A stretch of 64,000 bases of DNA from Balneolaceae bacterium (GCA_034521495.1 JAXHMK010000011.1:27056-91055), one strand, 5' to 3'. Shown: positions 52,975 to 62,843, counted from the first letter of the stretch. A program made the numbers and translations. Notes: a model not told the origin generated them from the sequence alone.

Positions 52975-55436
52975 TGAAAGAAGCGAAATCGACCTTATCG
53001 AGAGATCTTTGCTTTCACTGCGGAGAATTATGCAAAGAGCCTTCTATACAGTTAGAGGACAAGTATTTCTGCTGTACCGGATGCAAGACAGCTTACCAGA
53101 TATTGGACAAAAGTGGACTTTGCAGTTATTACGACCTGGAATCTCATCCCGGAGTTAATTTAAAATCTTCAAAAGAACGGGCCCGGTTTGATTACCTCGA
53201 AGATCAGGAAGTGATAGAACGCATATCCGATTTTCAAAACAAGACACAGCTATCCGTTACACTCTACATTCCAAATATTCACTGTACCTCTTGTGTATGG
53301 CTGCTTGAAAATTTACAAAAACTGGATGAGGGTGTCCTTCAAACAACGGTAAACTTTATGAGAAGAGAACTTTCACTTCTCATTGATACGGAAGATACAT
53401 CTCTCAGAAATGTTGTTGAGCAACTCACTACCATTGGCTATGAGCCTGAAATTCGGCTCGACAAACTGGATGCAAAAACATCCAAATCTCATCAAAACCG
53501 ATCGTTATGGTTAAAGCTGGGGGTTGCCGGTTTTGCTTTTGGCAATATCATGTTGTTCAGCTTTCCTGATTATTTGGATCTTTCCGGCAGTGGAGTGGGA
53601 AATAATTTTCAGATTTTCTTCGGCGCACTCAATATCATCCTGGCCCTGCCGGTTTTGTTGTACAGCAGTATTGATTATCTGAAGTCAGCATTTGCGGCAT
53701 TGAGTCAGCGCGGAGTCAATCTCGATGTGCCTATTTCGATTGGTATTGTGGCTCTGTTCAGCAGAAGTGTATATGAGATTGTGACCGGCATTGGAACAGG
53801 ATATATGGACTCTTTTACCGGGCTGATATTCTTTCTGCTGATTGGAAAACTCATTCAAAAGAAAACATTCAATCGCCTCTCATTCGATCGTGATTATAGA
53901 TCGTATCTGCCGATTGCAGTTAACTCAATTGATTCATTCGGAACCGAAAAATCTGTCTCCCTGGATAAATTAAAACCCGGTTTTGAAATTCGCTTACGAA
54001 ATCAGGAGTTGGTTCCCTGCGATTCTGTGCTCCTCTCTGAAAAAGCCTTTGTTGATTACAGCTTTATTACGGGAGAATCCGATCCTCAGCAAGTAAATAA
54101 AGGGGAAACAGTATTTGCCGGTGCTCGTCTTACGGGAACATCCGCAGCTCTTCGAACTGAAGAAGAGGTTGAAAACAGTTATCTGACTAAACTTTGGAAT
54201 CATGAAGCGTTCACCAATACAGATAAGGAACTGAAGCTTACCAGTTTTGCAGATCGTATCAGCCCCTATTTTACGGTTTCGGTTTTGGGAATATCTGCAC
54301 TTGCCGGGATGTACTGGCTTTCGGCTGCGGGGATGGAGATGGCCTTATCCGTTTTTACCGCCGTTTTGATTATTGCGTGTCCCTGTGCACTCGCGCTTTC
54401 TACCCCATTCACACTTGGTTCTGCCCTGAATATCCTGTCGATGAATGGCCTGTTTGTGAAGAATCATCTGCTGTTGGAAAACCTGTCTAAAGCTACCTCT
54501 GTTGTGTTCGATAAAACCGGGACACTGACCAACAGGCAGGATAAAAAAATTGAATATAAAGGCGATGAACTCTCAGAAGAGCAAAAAAGAAACATTCTTT
54601 CTGCGTGCCAACAATCCATTCACCCTGTAAGCCGAAGAATTGTTGAGTCCCTGATCGATGAAATTAAAGATACAACCCAACCCGATAGTTTTTTTGAGGC
54701 ATCCGGCAAGGGAATTTTTGCTGCATTTGATAACAGCATGATCTGCATCGGTTCACGAAAATTTATTTCAGAACAGACGAATATATCCATTTCGGATATT
54801 CCGATACCTGAGTTCGATGGCACCACCGCACACCTTGCAATTGATGGCAAGTATTTTGGCTATTTCTGTTTCAAAGCCGGACTTCGGGATGGAATTGCCA
54901 GTCTGCTAAAGTCTATGAAGAGTAAATTTCAAACGTTCCTGATCTCTGGTGATAATGAAAGTCAGCGTGATGAATTTGCCGGACTTTTTGGAATGCAGGA
55001 ATCACTTCTTTTTAATAAATCTCCTGAGGAGAAACTGGAATTTATCAACCAATTACAGAAGGATAATCAAAAAATTGTAATGGTCGGGGACGGCTTAAAT
55101 GATGCAGGAGCTCTGAAACAGAGTGATTTTGGAATTGCTCTTTCCGATGATATCAGCTCCTTCTCCCCTGCCTGTGATGCCATTTTAGAGGGTGATTCAT
55201 TAAAGAAATTGAGTGAGTTTATCTCATTTTCGCAGGCTTGTATGAACATCATTATTGCAAGTTTTGTGCTATCACTATTGTATAATACCATTGGACTGGG
55301 ATTTGCTATAACCGGTCATTTGTCGCCATTAGTTGCGGCGATTTTAATGCCGCTTAGCTCTGTCAGCGTGATGGTTTTTACATTTTTAACGACTCGCTAT
55401 AAAGCAAACAAACTGGACCTTGCCATATGGAAGTAA
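52974..55436 (+). CDS. ccoI: CcoI/FixI copper-translocating P1B ATPase for cbb3 oxidase assembly
   Basis: An 820-residue heavy-metal P-type ATPase. The N-terminal ~55 residues hold a cysteine module (CFHCGELC, YFCCTGCKTAYQIL) typical of FixI/CcoI. An HMA domain follows with IHCTSCVWLLENL. The core has the CPC motif IACPCALALSTP, phosphorylation site FDKTGTLTN, and GDGLNDAGALKQ. It exports copper needed to build the oxidase binuclear centre. The ATG at 52974 is used because it overlaps the Rrf2 stop and starts before the cysteine module; an upstream in-frame start would overlap Rrf2 by 50 bp. It overlaps ccoS by 10 bp. Confidence 0.95.
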   Translation: MKEAKSTLSRDLCFHCGELCKEPSIQLEDKYFCCTGCKTAYQILDKSGLCSYYDLESHPGVNLKSSKERARFDYLEDQEVIERISDFQNKTQLSVTLYIPNIHCTSCVWLLENLQKLDEGVLQTTVNFMRRELSLLIDTEDTSLRNVVEQLTTIGYEPEIRLDKLDAKTSKSHQNRSLWLKLGVAGFAFGNIMLFSFPDYLDLSGSGVGNNFQIFFGALNIILALPVLLYSSIDYLKSAFAALSQRGVNLDVPISIGIVALFSRSVYEIVTGIGTGYMDSFTGLIFFLLIGKLIQKKTFNRLSFDRDYRSYLPIAVNSIDSFGTEKSVSLDKLKPGFEIRLRNQELVPCDSVLLSEKAFVDYSFITGESDPQQVNKGETVFAGARLTGTSAALRTEEEVENSYLTKLWNHEAFTNTDKELKLTSFADRISPYFTVSVLGISALAGMYWLSAAGMEMALSVFTAVLIIACPCALALSTPFTLGSALNILSMNGLFVKNHLLLENLSKATSVVFDKTGTLTNRQDKKIEYKGDELSEEQKRNILSACQQSIHPVSRRIVESLIDEIKDTTQPDSFFEASGKGIFAAFDNSMICIGSRKFISEQTNISISDIPIPEFDGTTAHLAIDGKYFGYFCFKAGLRDGIASLLKSMKSKFQTFLISGDNESQRDEFAGLFGMQESLLFNKSPEEKLEFINQLQKDNQKIVMVGDGLNDAGALKQSDFGIALSDDISSFSPACDAILEGDSLKKLSEFISFSQACMNIIIASFVLSLLYNTIGLGFAITGHLSPLVAAILMPLSSVSVMVFTFLTTRYKANKLDLAIWK

Positions 55437-55612
55437 TTTTTATGCTTATCGGTTTCAGTTTATTCGTCGCAATTGTATTCCTGCTGCTTTTTTTCTGGGC
55501 AGTACGGAGCGGTCAGTTCGATGACCAATACACTCCCTCCATACGAATACTTTTCGACGAAAAGAATTCTGAACAAAAACAAACAACTAACAACAAAAAT
55601 CGGGATGAGTAA
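55427..55612 (+). CDS. ccoS: CcoS, cbb3 oxidase assembly protein
   Basis: A 61-residue single-span membrane protein (helix about 5-27) of the CcoS/FixS family, with FFWAVRSGQFDDQYTPSIRI as the family signature (AVRSGQFDD). It is needed in other bacteria for cofactor insertion into the cbb3 catalytic subunit. It overlaps ccoI by 10 bp and shares a base with the next gene (TAATG). Confidence 0.93.
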   Translation: MEVIFMLIGFSLFVAIVFLLLFFWAVRSGQFDDQYTPSIRILFDEKNSEQKQTTNNKNRDE

Positions 55613-57810
55613 TGTCATCATTAGATACCTTTCATTACGATAACGAGATAGTCCGAAAATTTGGGATAGCCACTCTCCTTTGGGGGATGATCGGATTTAT
55701 CGTTGGACTTACAATCGCACTAAAATTAATATTTCCGGAGTTTCTCGGCTTTATACCGGAGCTTTCTTACGGGCGGCTTCGCCCCCTGCATACCAATGCA
55801 GTAATCTTTGCTTTTGCCGGTAATGCCATTTTCTACGGAGTTTATTATTCACTTCCACGACTTTGTAAAACACCCATGTGGAATGAAACACTCAGCAAGA
55901 TCCACTTCTGGGGCTGGCAGGCAATTATTACCTCTGCTGTGTTAACCCTTCCCTTTGGGTTCAACACAAGCAAAGAATATGCTGAGCTGGAATGGCCCAT
56001 TGATATTGCTATTGCTTTGATCTGGGTTGCATTCGGTGTGAACATGATCATGACGATCATGAAGCGTCGTGAAAAGCACATTTATGTAGCCATTTGGTTT
56101 TACATTGCTACATTCGTCACCGTTGCCGTTCTTCATATTGTTAACTCTTTTGAAGTACCCGCTACACTTCTGAAGAGTTATCCTATTTATGCCGGGGTGC
56201 AGGATGCTTTGGTACAGTGGTGGTATGGCCATAATGCCGTTGCGTTCTTCCTGACCACTCCCTTCCTGGGAATCATGTACTATTTCATTCCCAAAGCGGC
56301 AAATCGCCCGATTTTCTCCTATCGTTTATCCATCGTTCACTTCTGGTCGCTGATCTTTATCTATATCTGGGCGGGTCCTCATCACTTGTTGTATACATCT
56401 CTTCCGGGATGGGCTCAGGCGCTGGGAACCGTATTCAGTATCATGCTGATCGCGCCAAGCTGGGGTGGTATGTTAAATGGGTTGTTAACCCTGCGTGGAG
56501 CATGGGACCGGGTTCGGGAAGATCCCGTATTGAAATTTTTAGTTGTCGGAGTAACCGCATACGGTATGGTAACGTTTGAGGGGCCGATGCTCTCTCTTGC
56601 TAATGTAAATGCCGTTGCACATTATTCCGATTACATTATTGGCCACGTACATAATGGCGCACTGCTTTGGAATGGTGGTCTCACTTTTGCAATGCTCTAT
56701 TACATCACACCGAAGATTTATAAGACCAAGCTCTACTCAATAAAATTGGCAAACGTTCACTTTTGGTTTGCTACGCTTGGAGCCATCTTTTATGTAATTC
56801 CCATGTACTGGGGCGGTATTACACAAAGTTTGATGTGGAAAGAGTTCACTACTGAAGGACTTCTTCAGTATCCTAACTTTCTTGAAACTGTAACCCAGAT
56901 CATCCCGATGTATGCTCTCCGGGCAGTCGGCGGGACTCTCTTTATTATCGGCGCGGTCATTGGCAGTTACAACATCTTTAAGACCTCACGGCAGGGATCA
57001 CTTGTGAAGCTGCAAGCGGACGAAGCACAACCTATGATTAATCCTGCAGAGGGACACAATGAATCTTGGCACAGGCGCCTGGAATCTCGTCCCGTGCAAT
57101 TCTCAGCGATTGTACTGGTGGTTATCCTGATTGGAGGAATTATCGAATATGTGCCAACTACATTGGTTGAATCGAATGTTCCGACTATTGAAAGCGTGAA
57201 GCCTTATACACCACTGGAAATTGAGGGACGCGACATCTACATCGCTGAAGGATGTAACAACTGCCACTCTCAGATGATACGCCCCTTCCGTTCTGAAACC
57301 GAACGATATGGTGAATATTCAAAAGCGGGAGAGTTTGTGTACGATCACCCATTCCTTTGGGGCTCGAAACGTACCGGTCCCGACCTTCATCGAATCGGCG
57401 GTAAATATCCCGATTCATGGCACGTACGGCATATGTACGATCCAACATCCACATCTCCCGGTTCCATTATGCCGGCCTATACCTGGTTATATACTCAGGA
57501 TATGGATAAAGAAAGTATTCCAAACCGAATTAATGCTTTAAGAACTGTGGGAGTACCCTACGCTGAAGGGTATGAAGATATTGCCATCCGGGATCTTGAA
57601 GCTCAAGCTGAACAGATCACACAGGGACTTCGCGAAAATGGGTTCGATGAGATTGATGGAATACAGATCACATCTGATTCGAAAATCATTGCCATAATTG
57701 CATATATGCAACGGCTGGGTATCGACATTAAGGGAGAGAACAACCCCTGGGAAGATCTTCCTTCAAGCAATCAGCTTCAGGCGAACTATAAAACACAACA
57801 GGAGAAGTAA
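55612..57810 (+). CDS. ccoN: Fused CcoN-CcoO subunits of cbb3-type cytochrome c oxidase
   Basis: A 732-residue fusion. Residues ~1-480 are CcoN, with twelve membrane segments and haem/copper ligands in RPLHTNAVIFAFAGNAIFYG, VQWWYGHNAVAFFLTTPFLG, WAGPHHLLYTSLPGWAQALG and IIGHVHNGALLWNGGLTFAM. Residues ~500-732 are a CcoO-type monohaem cytochrome c anchored by one helix, with CNNCHSQMIRPFRSE. The oxidase reduces oxygen to water with high affinity and pumps protons. Such fusions are known in Bacteroidota. Followed by ccoQ after 3 bp. Confidence 0.96.
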   Translation: MSSLDTFHYDNEIVRKFGIATLLWGMIGFIVGLTIALKLIFPEFLGFIPELSYGRLRPLHTNAVIFAFAGNAIFYGVYYSLPRLCKTPMWNETLSKIHFWGWQAIITSAVLTLPFGFNTSKEYAELEWPIDIAIALIWVAFGVNMIMTIMKRREKHIYVAIWFYIATFVTVAVLHIVNSFEVPATLLKSYPIYAGVQDALVQWWYGHNAVAFFLTTPFLGIMYYFIPKAANRPIFSYRLSIVHFWSLIFIYIWAGPHHLLYTSLPGWAQALGTVFSIMLIAPSWGGMLNGLLTLRGAWDRVREDPVLKFLVVGVTAYGMVTFEGPMLSLANVNAVAHYSDYIIGHVHNGALLWNGGLTFAMLYYITPKIYKTKLYSIKLANVHFWFATLGAIFYVIPMYWGGITQSLMWKEFTTEGLLQYPNFLETVTQIIPMYALRAVGGTLFIIGAVIGSYNIFKTSRQGSLVKLQADEAQPMINPAEGHNESWHRRLESRPVQFSAIVLVVILIGGIIEYVPTTLVESNVPTIESVKPYTPLEIEGRDIYIAEGCNNCHSQMIRPFRSETERYGEYSKAGEFVYDHPFLWGSKRTGPDLHRIGGKYPDSWHVRHMYDPTSTSPGSIMPAYTWLYTQDMDKESIPNRINALRTVGVPYAEGYEDIAIRDLEAQAEQITQGLRENGFDEIDGIQITSDSKIIAIIAYMQRLGIDIKGENNPWEDLPSSNQLQANYKTQQEK

Positions 57811-57813
57811 GCC

Positions 57814-58002
57814 ATGTATAAAAATGTATTACGCGCAATTGAAGATATTGGAATCTATCCAAGTATCTCGCTGATCCTGTTTTTTACCTTTTTTGTAATC
57901 ATGGTGATTTACCTGATCAAAAAGGGAAAACATTACTGGGATGATGCAGCACAACTTCCCCTGGAAGACGACAAGATGAACTATAATCAATCGGATCAAT
58001 GA
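57814..58002 (+). CDS. ccoQ: CcoQ-like small subunit
   Basis: A 62-residue single-span membrane protein. The helix spans about residues 15-35 (SISLILFFTFFVIMVIYLIK), followed by WDDAAQLPLEDD. Position between ccoNO and ccoP, size, and a hydrophobic N-terminus with charged tail fit CcoQ, which stabilises the oxidase. Sequence conservation of this family is low. It overlaps ccoP by 4 bp (ATGA). Confidence 0.85.
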   Translation: MYKNVLRAIEDIGIYPSISLILFFTFFVIMVIYLIKKGKHYWDDAAQLPLEDDKMNYNQSDQ

Positions 58003-58604
58003 AAGTATTAGACGACGAGAAGGATCTGCTACTCGATCATGAGTACGACGGAATCAAAGAACTTGATAACCACATGCCTGGTTGGTGGCTCTGGCTGTTT
58101 TACTTTACCATAGCCTGGGGAGCCGGATACATGGTATATTACTATATGCTGGGTGGCCCATCACAAGAAGAGCTATATGAAATGGAAATGGCAGCGGCCG
58201 AAGAACAGTATAATCTGGACGAGGCCGGTGGCGCACCCTCTGAAGAAGCAGCCAACTTTACATGGGCCTATCTCGATGATGAAGAGCGAATTGCCGAAGG
58301 AAAGGAGATCTACATGAGCTCTACAAATCTCTGTTTTACCTGCCACGGGAATAACGGAGAGGGGCTCGTAGGCCCTAATCTTACCGATAATCTTTGGATT
58401 CATGGTTGTTCACCCCAAGAGATAGCCAATAGTATCTCCCAGGGATTTCCTGACAGAGGAATGCTGCCCTATGGGAACGGCACTCCTCTGCCTAATGAAC
58501 AAGTGCAAAGTTTAATCAGCTATGTTGCATCTCTCCAGGGAACTGAACCTTCAGGTGCTAAGGCTCCTGAGATGGACCGGGCAGAACCTTGTACTATTGA
58601 ATAA
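57999..58604 (+). CDS. ccoP: CcoP-like cytochrome c subunit, one haem
   Basis: A 201-residue protein with the CcoP N-terminal half: DHEYDGIKELDNHMPGWWLW then LFYFTIAWGAGYMVYYYMLG (membrane helix). A single cytochrome c domain with LCFTCHGNNGEG and a distal Met in GFPDRGMLPYGN follows. Proteobacterial CcoP usually has two haem domains (about 300 residues); this one has only one, the shorter arrangement seen in Bacteroidota. It delivers electrons to CcoN. Confidence 0.92.
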   Translation: MKVLDDEKDLLLDHEYDGIKELDNHMPGWWLWLFYFTIAWGAGYMVYYYMLGGPSQEELYEMEMAAAEEQYNLDEAGGAPSEEAANFTWAYLDDEERIAEGKEIYMSSTNLCFTCHGNNGEGLVGPNLTDNLWIHGCSPQEIANSISQGFPDRGMLPYGNGTPLPNEQVQSLISYVASLQGTEPSGAKAPEMDRAEPCTIE

Positions 58605-58684
58605 AAGAAGTTTTAAAACGAAAGTTACTGCAATAAATATTCGTTTATTACTGTTGTAGAGATCTAAATCAAGAGCTACAGATC

Positions 58685-60157
58685 ATGGCATCCATAGAAG
58701 AAGACAAAAGAATCAATAAGAAACAGTTCCGTGATCATCTCTCGACTGTAAATGAAGAGGGTAAACGGAACTGGATCTATCCTAAAAAGCCAAGCGGCAG
58801 ATACTATAAAGCACGTAACTTTGTGGCAGTTCTATTGCTGGCTTTTTTCTTCGCAGGCCCTTTTATCACCATCAACGGGAATCCTCTGTTATTAATTGAC
58901 ATACTGAACCGTAAGTTTATCATATTTGGTGTTGCCTTTTGGCCTCAGGATTTGCATTTGTTGGTTTTTGGCATGCTGGCATTCATTCTTTTTATCGTTG
59001 TATTTACGGCTATTTTTGGAAGACTTTTCTGTGGCTGGGCCTGTCCTCAAACCATTTTTATGGAGATGGTTTTCAGGCGGATTGAATATTGGATTGAAGG
59101 AGATGCAGCTGCTCAAATCCGGCTCAACAGAAAGCCCTGGAATTTTGAAAAGATCTGGAAAAAGACTACAAAACACGGCGTTTTCTTCGCAATGGCTTTT
59201 GTGATTTCGAATCTCTTCCTGGCGTATATCATCGGGAAAGATCAGCTATTTCAGATAATAACAGATCCCCCATCCGAACATCTGGCCGGCCTTTCTGCGA
59301 TGATTGTATTCAGCGGGGTTTTCTACGGTGTATTTGCCTTTATGAGGGAGCAGGTTTGTCATTTTGTTTGTCCCTATGGACGGATGCAATCCGTGATGCT
59401 GGACAATAACTCTATAAATGTAATGTATGATTACAAACGCGGAGAAACACGAGCCAGTGTAAAGGACCGATACAAACTTAAAAACCGTAAAGCCACCCTC
59501 GAAGATTTAGGGTTCAGTGCAGATGAATCGTTTGGAGATTGCATTGATTGCTATCAATGCGTAAAAGTTTGCCCGATGGGAATTGACATCAGAAATGGAA
59601 CCCAGCTCGAATGTGTGCACTGTACTGCCTGTATTGATGCCTGTGATGATGTCATGGAGAAAATCAATAAACCTCGCGGCTTAATTCGCTACTCCTCTGA
59701 AAATGCTATACGGGATGAAAAGCAAAAAATTCTGACTCCGCGCGTAGCAGGCTACTCCAGTATTTTGCTGATTCTCTTAATTACATTTGTAACCATGCTC
59801 ACTCTCCGGCCTGATACGGAGACAACCATTCTCAGGGAACCCGGCACATTATACCAGGAACTTCCTGATAATATGTACAGTAATATTTATAACCTGAAAG
59901 TTCTGAATAAAACGTTCGAAGATATCAGTTTTGAACTCAAACTGGAGCATCCTGAAGGTGAGGTCGTCTCGCTTGGAGATGTAGAAAGTGTTCCAGCACA
60001 AAATTCGGCGGAAGGCCGCTTATTAATCAAACTCTCAGAACAAAATCTTTCCGGGGCACAAACAGAACTTACCTTTGGGGTTTATTCAAATGGCGAGAAA
60101 ATTGAAACAATAACATCGGGATTTTTAGGTCCCTCGAATAATAATAGTAGTCAGTAA
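58685..60157 (+). CDS. ccoG: CcoG, cbb3 oxidase accessory iron-sulphur protein
   Basis: A 490-residue membrane protein of the CcoG/FixG/RdxA family. Four to five membrane helices lie in the first 350 residues, including GRLFCGWACPQTIFMEMVFR and EQVCHFVCPYGRMQSVML. A two-cluster ferredoxin module follows (GDCIDCYQCVKVCPMGIDIR, ECVHCTACIDACDDVM), then a periplasmic Ig-like C-terminus. In Rhodobacter CcoG reduces copper during oxidase assembly. It lies 80 bp after ccoP and starts a second tight group with fixH. Confidence 0.95.
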   Translation: MASIEEDKRINKKQFRDHLSTVNEEGKRNWIYPKKPSGRYYKARNFVAVLLLAFFFAGPFITINGNPLLLIDILNRKFIIFGVAFWPQDLHLLVFGMLAFILFIVVFTAIFGRLFCGWACPQTIFMEMVFRRIEYWIEGDAAAQIRLNRKPWNFEKIWKKTTKHGVFFAMAFVISNLFLAYIIGKDQLFQIITDPPSEHLAGLSAMIVFSGVFYGVFAFMREQVCHFVCPYGRMQSVMLDNNSINVMYDYKRGETRASVKDRYKLKNRKATLEDLGFSADESFGDCIDCYQCVKVCPMGIDIRNGTQLECVHCTACIDACDDVMEKINKPRGLIRYSSENAIRDEKQKILTPRVAGYSSILLILLITFVTMLTLRPDTETTILREPGTLYQELPDNMYSNIYNLKVLNKTFEDISFELKLEHPEGEVVSLGDVESVPAQNSAEGRLLIKLSEQNLSGAQTELTFGVYSNGEKIETITSGFLGPSNNNSSQ

Positions 60158-60161
60158 GCTT

Positions 60162-60611
60162 ATGAAAAAGTTTAACTGGGGAAACGGAATTTTTTTGGCC
60201 GTCACCCTTTTTATAATTGCTACACTCAGTGTTGTTAGTTACATCATCTCGCTTGATTTTTACCTCGTTTCAAATAATCATTATGAAGAGGGTGTAAAAT
60301 ACCAGGAAACCATTGATAACAAGACTCGGGCAGCAAATCTTGAGAATCCTGTGATTGTTCTATTTGACGAAGGAACCACCTCCATCAAACTAATTTTTCC
60401 CGATGAGGTTCTTGGCGACTCCCTTTCCGGCAACATCACCTTTTATCGCCCCAATAACCCAAACCTGGATAAAAAATATAATCTGAGCCTGAATACAGAA
60501 GGACTACAAACCATTCCGGTGGGTGATTTTGAAAAAGGGCGCTGGAGATTATCTGTTGAATGGGAAGCTGATTCGCTTACCTATCTTGAAGAGAAAAATA
60601 TATTCATTTAA
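60162..60611 (+). CDS. ccoH: FixH/CcoH family cbb3 oxidase assembly protein
   Basis: A 149-residue protein with one N-terminal membrane helix (about 8-30) and a periplasmic domain. The YYEEGVKYQETIDNK-like segment (here HYEEGVKYQETIDNKTRAAN) is the FixH hallmark. It is an assembly or stability factor for cbb3 oxidase. It is 4 bp after ccoG and 5 bp before the SafE-like gene. Confidence 0.9.
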   Translation: MKKFNWGNGIFLAVTLFIIATLSVVSYIISLDFYLVSNNHYEEGVKYQETIDNKTRAANLENPVIVLFDEGTTSIKLIFPDEVLGDSLSGNITFYRPNNPNLDKKYNLSLNTEGLQTIPVGDFEKGRWRLSVEWEADSLTYLEEKNIFI

Positions 60612-60616
60612 CTGCT

Positions 60617-61285
60617 ATGGAACTCTGGACCGGATTTACATTAGGCCTGCTGGGCAGCTTCCACTGCGTTGGCATGTGCGGCCCCATTGCCCTGGCCATT
60701 CCGGGGGATAACCGATCTCCGGAGGCTCTCTTCTTAAGGGGAGTTTTATATAACTTTGGCCGTATTTTTACATATGCAGGCATTGGAGCCATCTTTGGAC
60801 TTTTGGGAATGGGGGCAACCATTGCCGGTTATCAACACATTCTGTCCATCACTCTTGGAGTTTTAATCATTGTGTTTGCTCTTTTCCCGCATATAAAACT
60901 GCCCGGTAAAGTAAATTCTTTGTACACTACTTTTACCCAAAAGCTTACCAAAACTATTTCCGGACTCTATAAAGCAAAATCCAATTTTTCGTCTTTTTTT
61001 ATTGGATTATTAAATGGGTTCCTGCCTTGTGGATTTGTTGTTACCGCGTTGGCTGCAGCTTTAATCACATCATCCATTTTTCACAGTGCCGCTTATATGG
61101 CTTTATTTGGATTGGGGACTCTGCCAGTGATGTTAATGCTGAATATGGCTCCCGGATTTATCACACCTAAACTGCGATCTAAGTTACGGCCATTTTCTAC
61201 CTATTTTGCTATCATCATCGGGTTGATACTCATTTGGCGAGGATACTCCATGATGAGCGGTGGACACATGATGATGCACGGATAG
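60617..61285 (+). CDS. SafE/DsbD-like membrane protein of the cbb3 cluster
   Basis: A 222-residue integral membrane protein (about six helices) of the TauE/SafE or cytochrome-biogenesis DsbD-like group that commonly ends cco clusters (YfgG/CcoH2 type). It begins MELWTGFTLGLLGSFHCVGM with a His-Cys pair (FHCVGMCGPIALAI) and has a second Cys motif in LNGFLPCGFVVTALAAALI. The Met/His-rich tail SMMSGGHMMMHG is a likely copper-binding end. This suggests copper delivery to the oxidase. Confidence 0.88.
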   Translation: MELWTGFTLGLLGSFHCVGMCGPIALAIPGDNRSPEALFLRGVLYNFGRIFTYAGIGAIFGLLGMGATIAGYQHILSITLGVLIIVFALFPHIKLPGKVNSLYTTFTQKLTKTISGLYKAKSNFSSFFIGLLNGFLPCGFVVTALAAALITSSIFHSAAYMALFGLGTLPVMLMLNMAPGFITPKLRSKLRPFSTYFAIIIGLILIWRGYSMMSGGHMMMHG

Positions 61286-61981
61286 CTAAAGGTCCATCTG
61301 TTTCAATAGTTCATCAAAATTATCAAAGATAAAATCGGCCGTTTGCCCCTCTTCAATATCCCCATTCAAAGCCGTAAACCAAGCCGTTGTCCAACCGGCA
61401 TTCCTTCCGCCGATAATATCTGATGTGTACGAATCACCTACATACAAAATTGATTCGCGATCAACCCCTGCTCTCTCTGTAGCAACATCAAACACTCTTT
61501 GATGAGGTTTCATCACCCCGATCTCTTCCGTAATCACAAAAAGATTTGTGTATTGATCGAGACCCATTTTATCAATTTTCATCTGTTGTGTTTCAAGAAA
61601 CCCGTTCGTTACAATCCCTAATGGATAATCCTTGCTAACCCTGTCCAAAGCCTCTTTTGCACCATTCACCCAACTCCAGTGATTTCGATAAAACTCCATA
61701 TAGTCAGTCCCGATCTCTTCGCTTCGATCCGTCGGAAGTTCAAGCTCAACCATTGAATCATGAAAACGCAAATGCTGAAGCTGATGCCGGTCAATTTCAC
61801 CTTCCTGGTACTGTAGCCAGAGCTTATGGTTAATCGATTTATAAGTACTCAGCCAGTCATCCAGCGAGACTTTCCGGAGTTCAGGTGTTGATTCATACAG
61901 ATCGTTGTGAGCACCCGACTCTGCTGAATCGTGATTGAGAAGTGTGTTATCAAGATCAAAAAATACAAATTTTGGATTCAT
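61286..61981 (-). CDS. HAD-family hydrolase, YjjG-like nucleotidase
   Basis: A 231-residue haloacid-dehalogenase superfamily phosphatase. Motif I is FFDLDNTLLNHD, motif II is in GIVTNGFLETQ (Thr-Asn), Lys is in GVMKPHQRVFD and motif III is YVGDSYTSDIIGGRNAGW. A helical cap follows motif I. It matches the YjjG/YfnB subfamily, which dephosphorylates pyrimidine nucleotides and other small phosphates. It is directly convergent with the SafE-like gene (no gap). Confidence 0.9.
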   Translation of the reverse strand: MNPKFVFFDLDNTLLNHDSAESGAHNDLYESTPELRKVSLDDWLSTYKSINHKLWLQYQEGEIDRHQLQHLRFHDSMVELELPTDRSEEIGTDYMEFYRNHWSWVNGAKEALDRVSKDYPLGIVTNGFLETQQMKIDKMGLDQYTNLFVITEEIGVMKPHQRVFDVATERAGVDRESILYVGDSYTSDIIGGRNAGWTTAWFTALNGDIEEGQTADFIFDNFDELLKQMDL

Positions 61982-62203
61982 TTACTGATGTTTCTTTAAA
62001 AAGTAATTTAACGTGTGTTTAGGATAATAGTATTCAACAATAATTCGGTCATCGTGAGATCCCTAATGATACATGTTATACACTCAATTATCAGAAAAAA
62101 TCTAAAGGGATTTCTTTGATATTGATGTTATCTTCGATCATCTTTACAAGATATTAATGTTTCCCGGATAATTGGAATTGAACCCTTCTGTGGGATCTTT
62201 CGT

Positions 62204-62211
62204 ATATTTGG
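62204..62211 (+). promoter_or_regulatory. Candidate promoter of the lemA operon (TATATTTG)
   Basis: TATATTTG matches the TAnnTTTG -7 box of Bacteroidota primary-sigma promoters, with a TTG at 62179-62181 about 22 bp upstream as a possible -33 element. The start codon of lemA is 33 bp downstream, a normal leader length. Confidence 0.45.
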
Positions 62212-62243
62212 GACGTTTTTAATCATCAAAAAAATTTAATTCT

Positions 62244-62831
62244 ATGAATGTAAAAGTATGGATTGCAATCGGGGTAGCCATTCTTCTTGCCCTGTATGGT
62301 ATCAGTGTAAATAACAGCCTGGTTGAACAGGAAGAGGAGGTAAACCAAGCCTGGGCACAGGTCGAAAACCAATATCAGCGACGAGCGGATTTAGTTCCGA
62401 ACCTGGTTAATACCGTTCAGGGTGCCGCTAATTTTGAACAAGAAACTCTGACCAATGTAATTGAGGCAAGAAGTCGTGCCACATCGATCAATGTGGACCC
62501 CAGTCAGTTGAGTAATGAATCAACGATACGCCAATTTGAACAAGTTCAGGGACAACTTGGCAATGCACTTTCCAGGCTCTTGGTAAGTGTTGAACGCTAT
62601 CCTGAGTTGACAGCCACACAAAATTTCAGGGATCTTCAGAACCAGCTGGAAGGTACGGAAAACCGAATTGCCACCGAACGGATGCGGTTCAACCAAGCCG
62701 CACAGCAGTACAATACTTCACTCAGGCGTTTCCCTACCAGCGTAGTTGCCGGTATGTTGGGTTTTGAACGTAAATATTATTTTGAAGCCACCGAGGGTGC
62801 CGAAAATGCACCGGAAGTTTCATTTGATTAA
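62244..62831 (+). CDS. lemA: LemA family protein
   Basis: A 195-residue protein with an N-terminal membrane helix (about 4-22) and a helical bundle. Family motifs include NSLVEQEEEVNQAWAQVENQ, YQRRADLVPNLVNTVQGAAN and RFNQAAQQYNTSLRRFPTSV. Function of LemA proteins is not settled. It is first in a lemA-TPM-TPM operon, a very common arrangement. Confidence 0.95.
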   Translation: MNVKVWIAIGVAILLALYGISVNNSLVEQEEEVNQAWAQVENQYQRRADLVPNLVNTVQGAANFEQETLTNVIEARSRATSINVDPSQLSNESTIRQFEQVQGQLGNALSRLLVSVERYPELTATQNFRDLQNQLEGTENRIATERMRFNQAAQQYNTSLRRFPTSVVAGMLGFERKYYFEATEGAENAPEVSFD

Positions 62832-62843
62832 ACAAAACTGATT

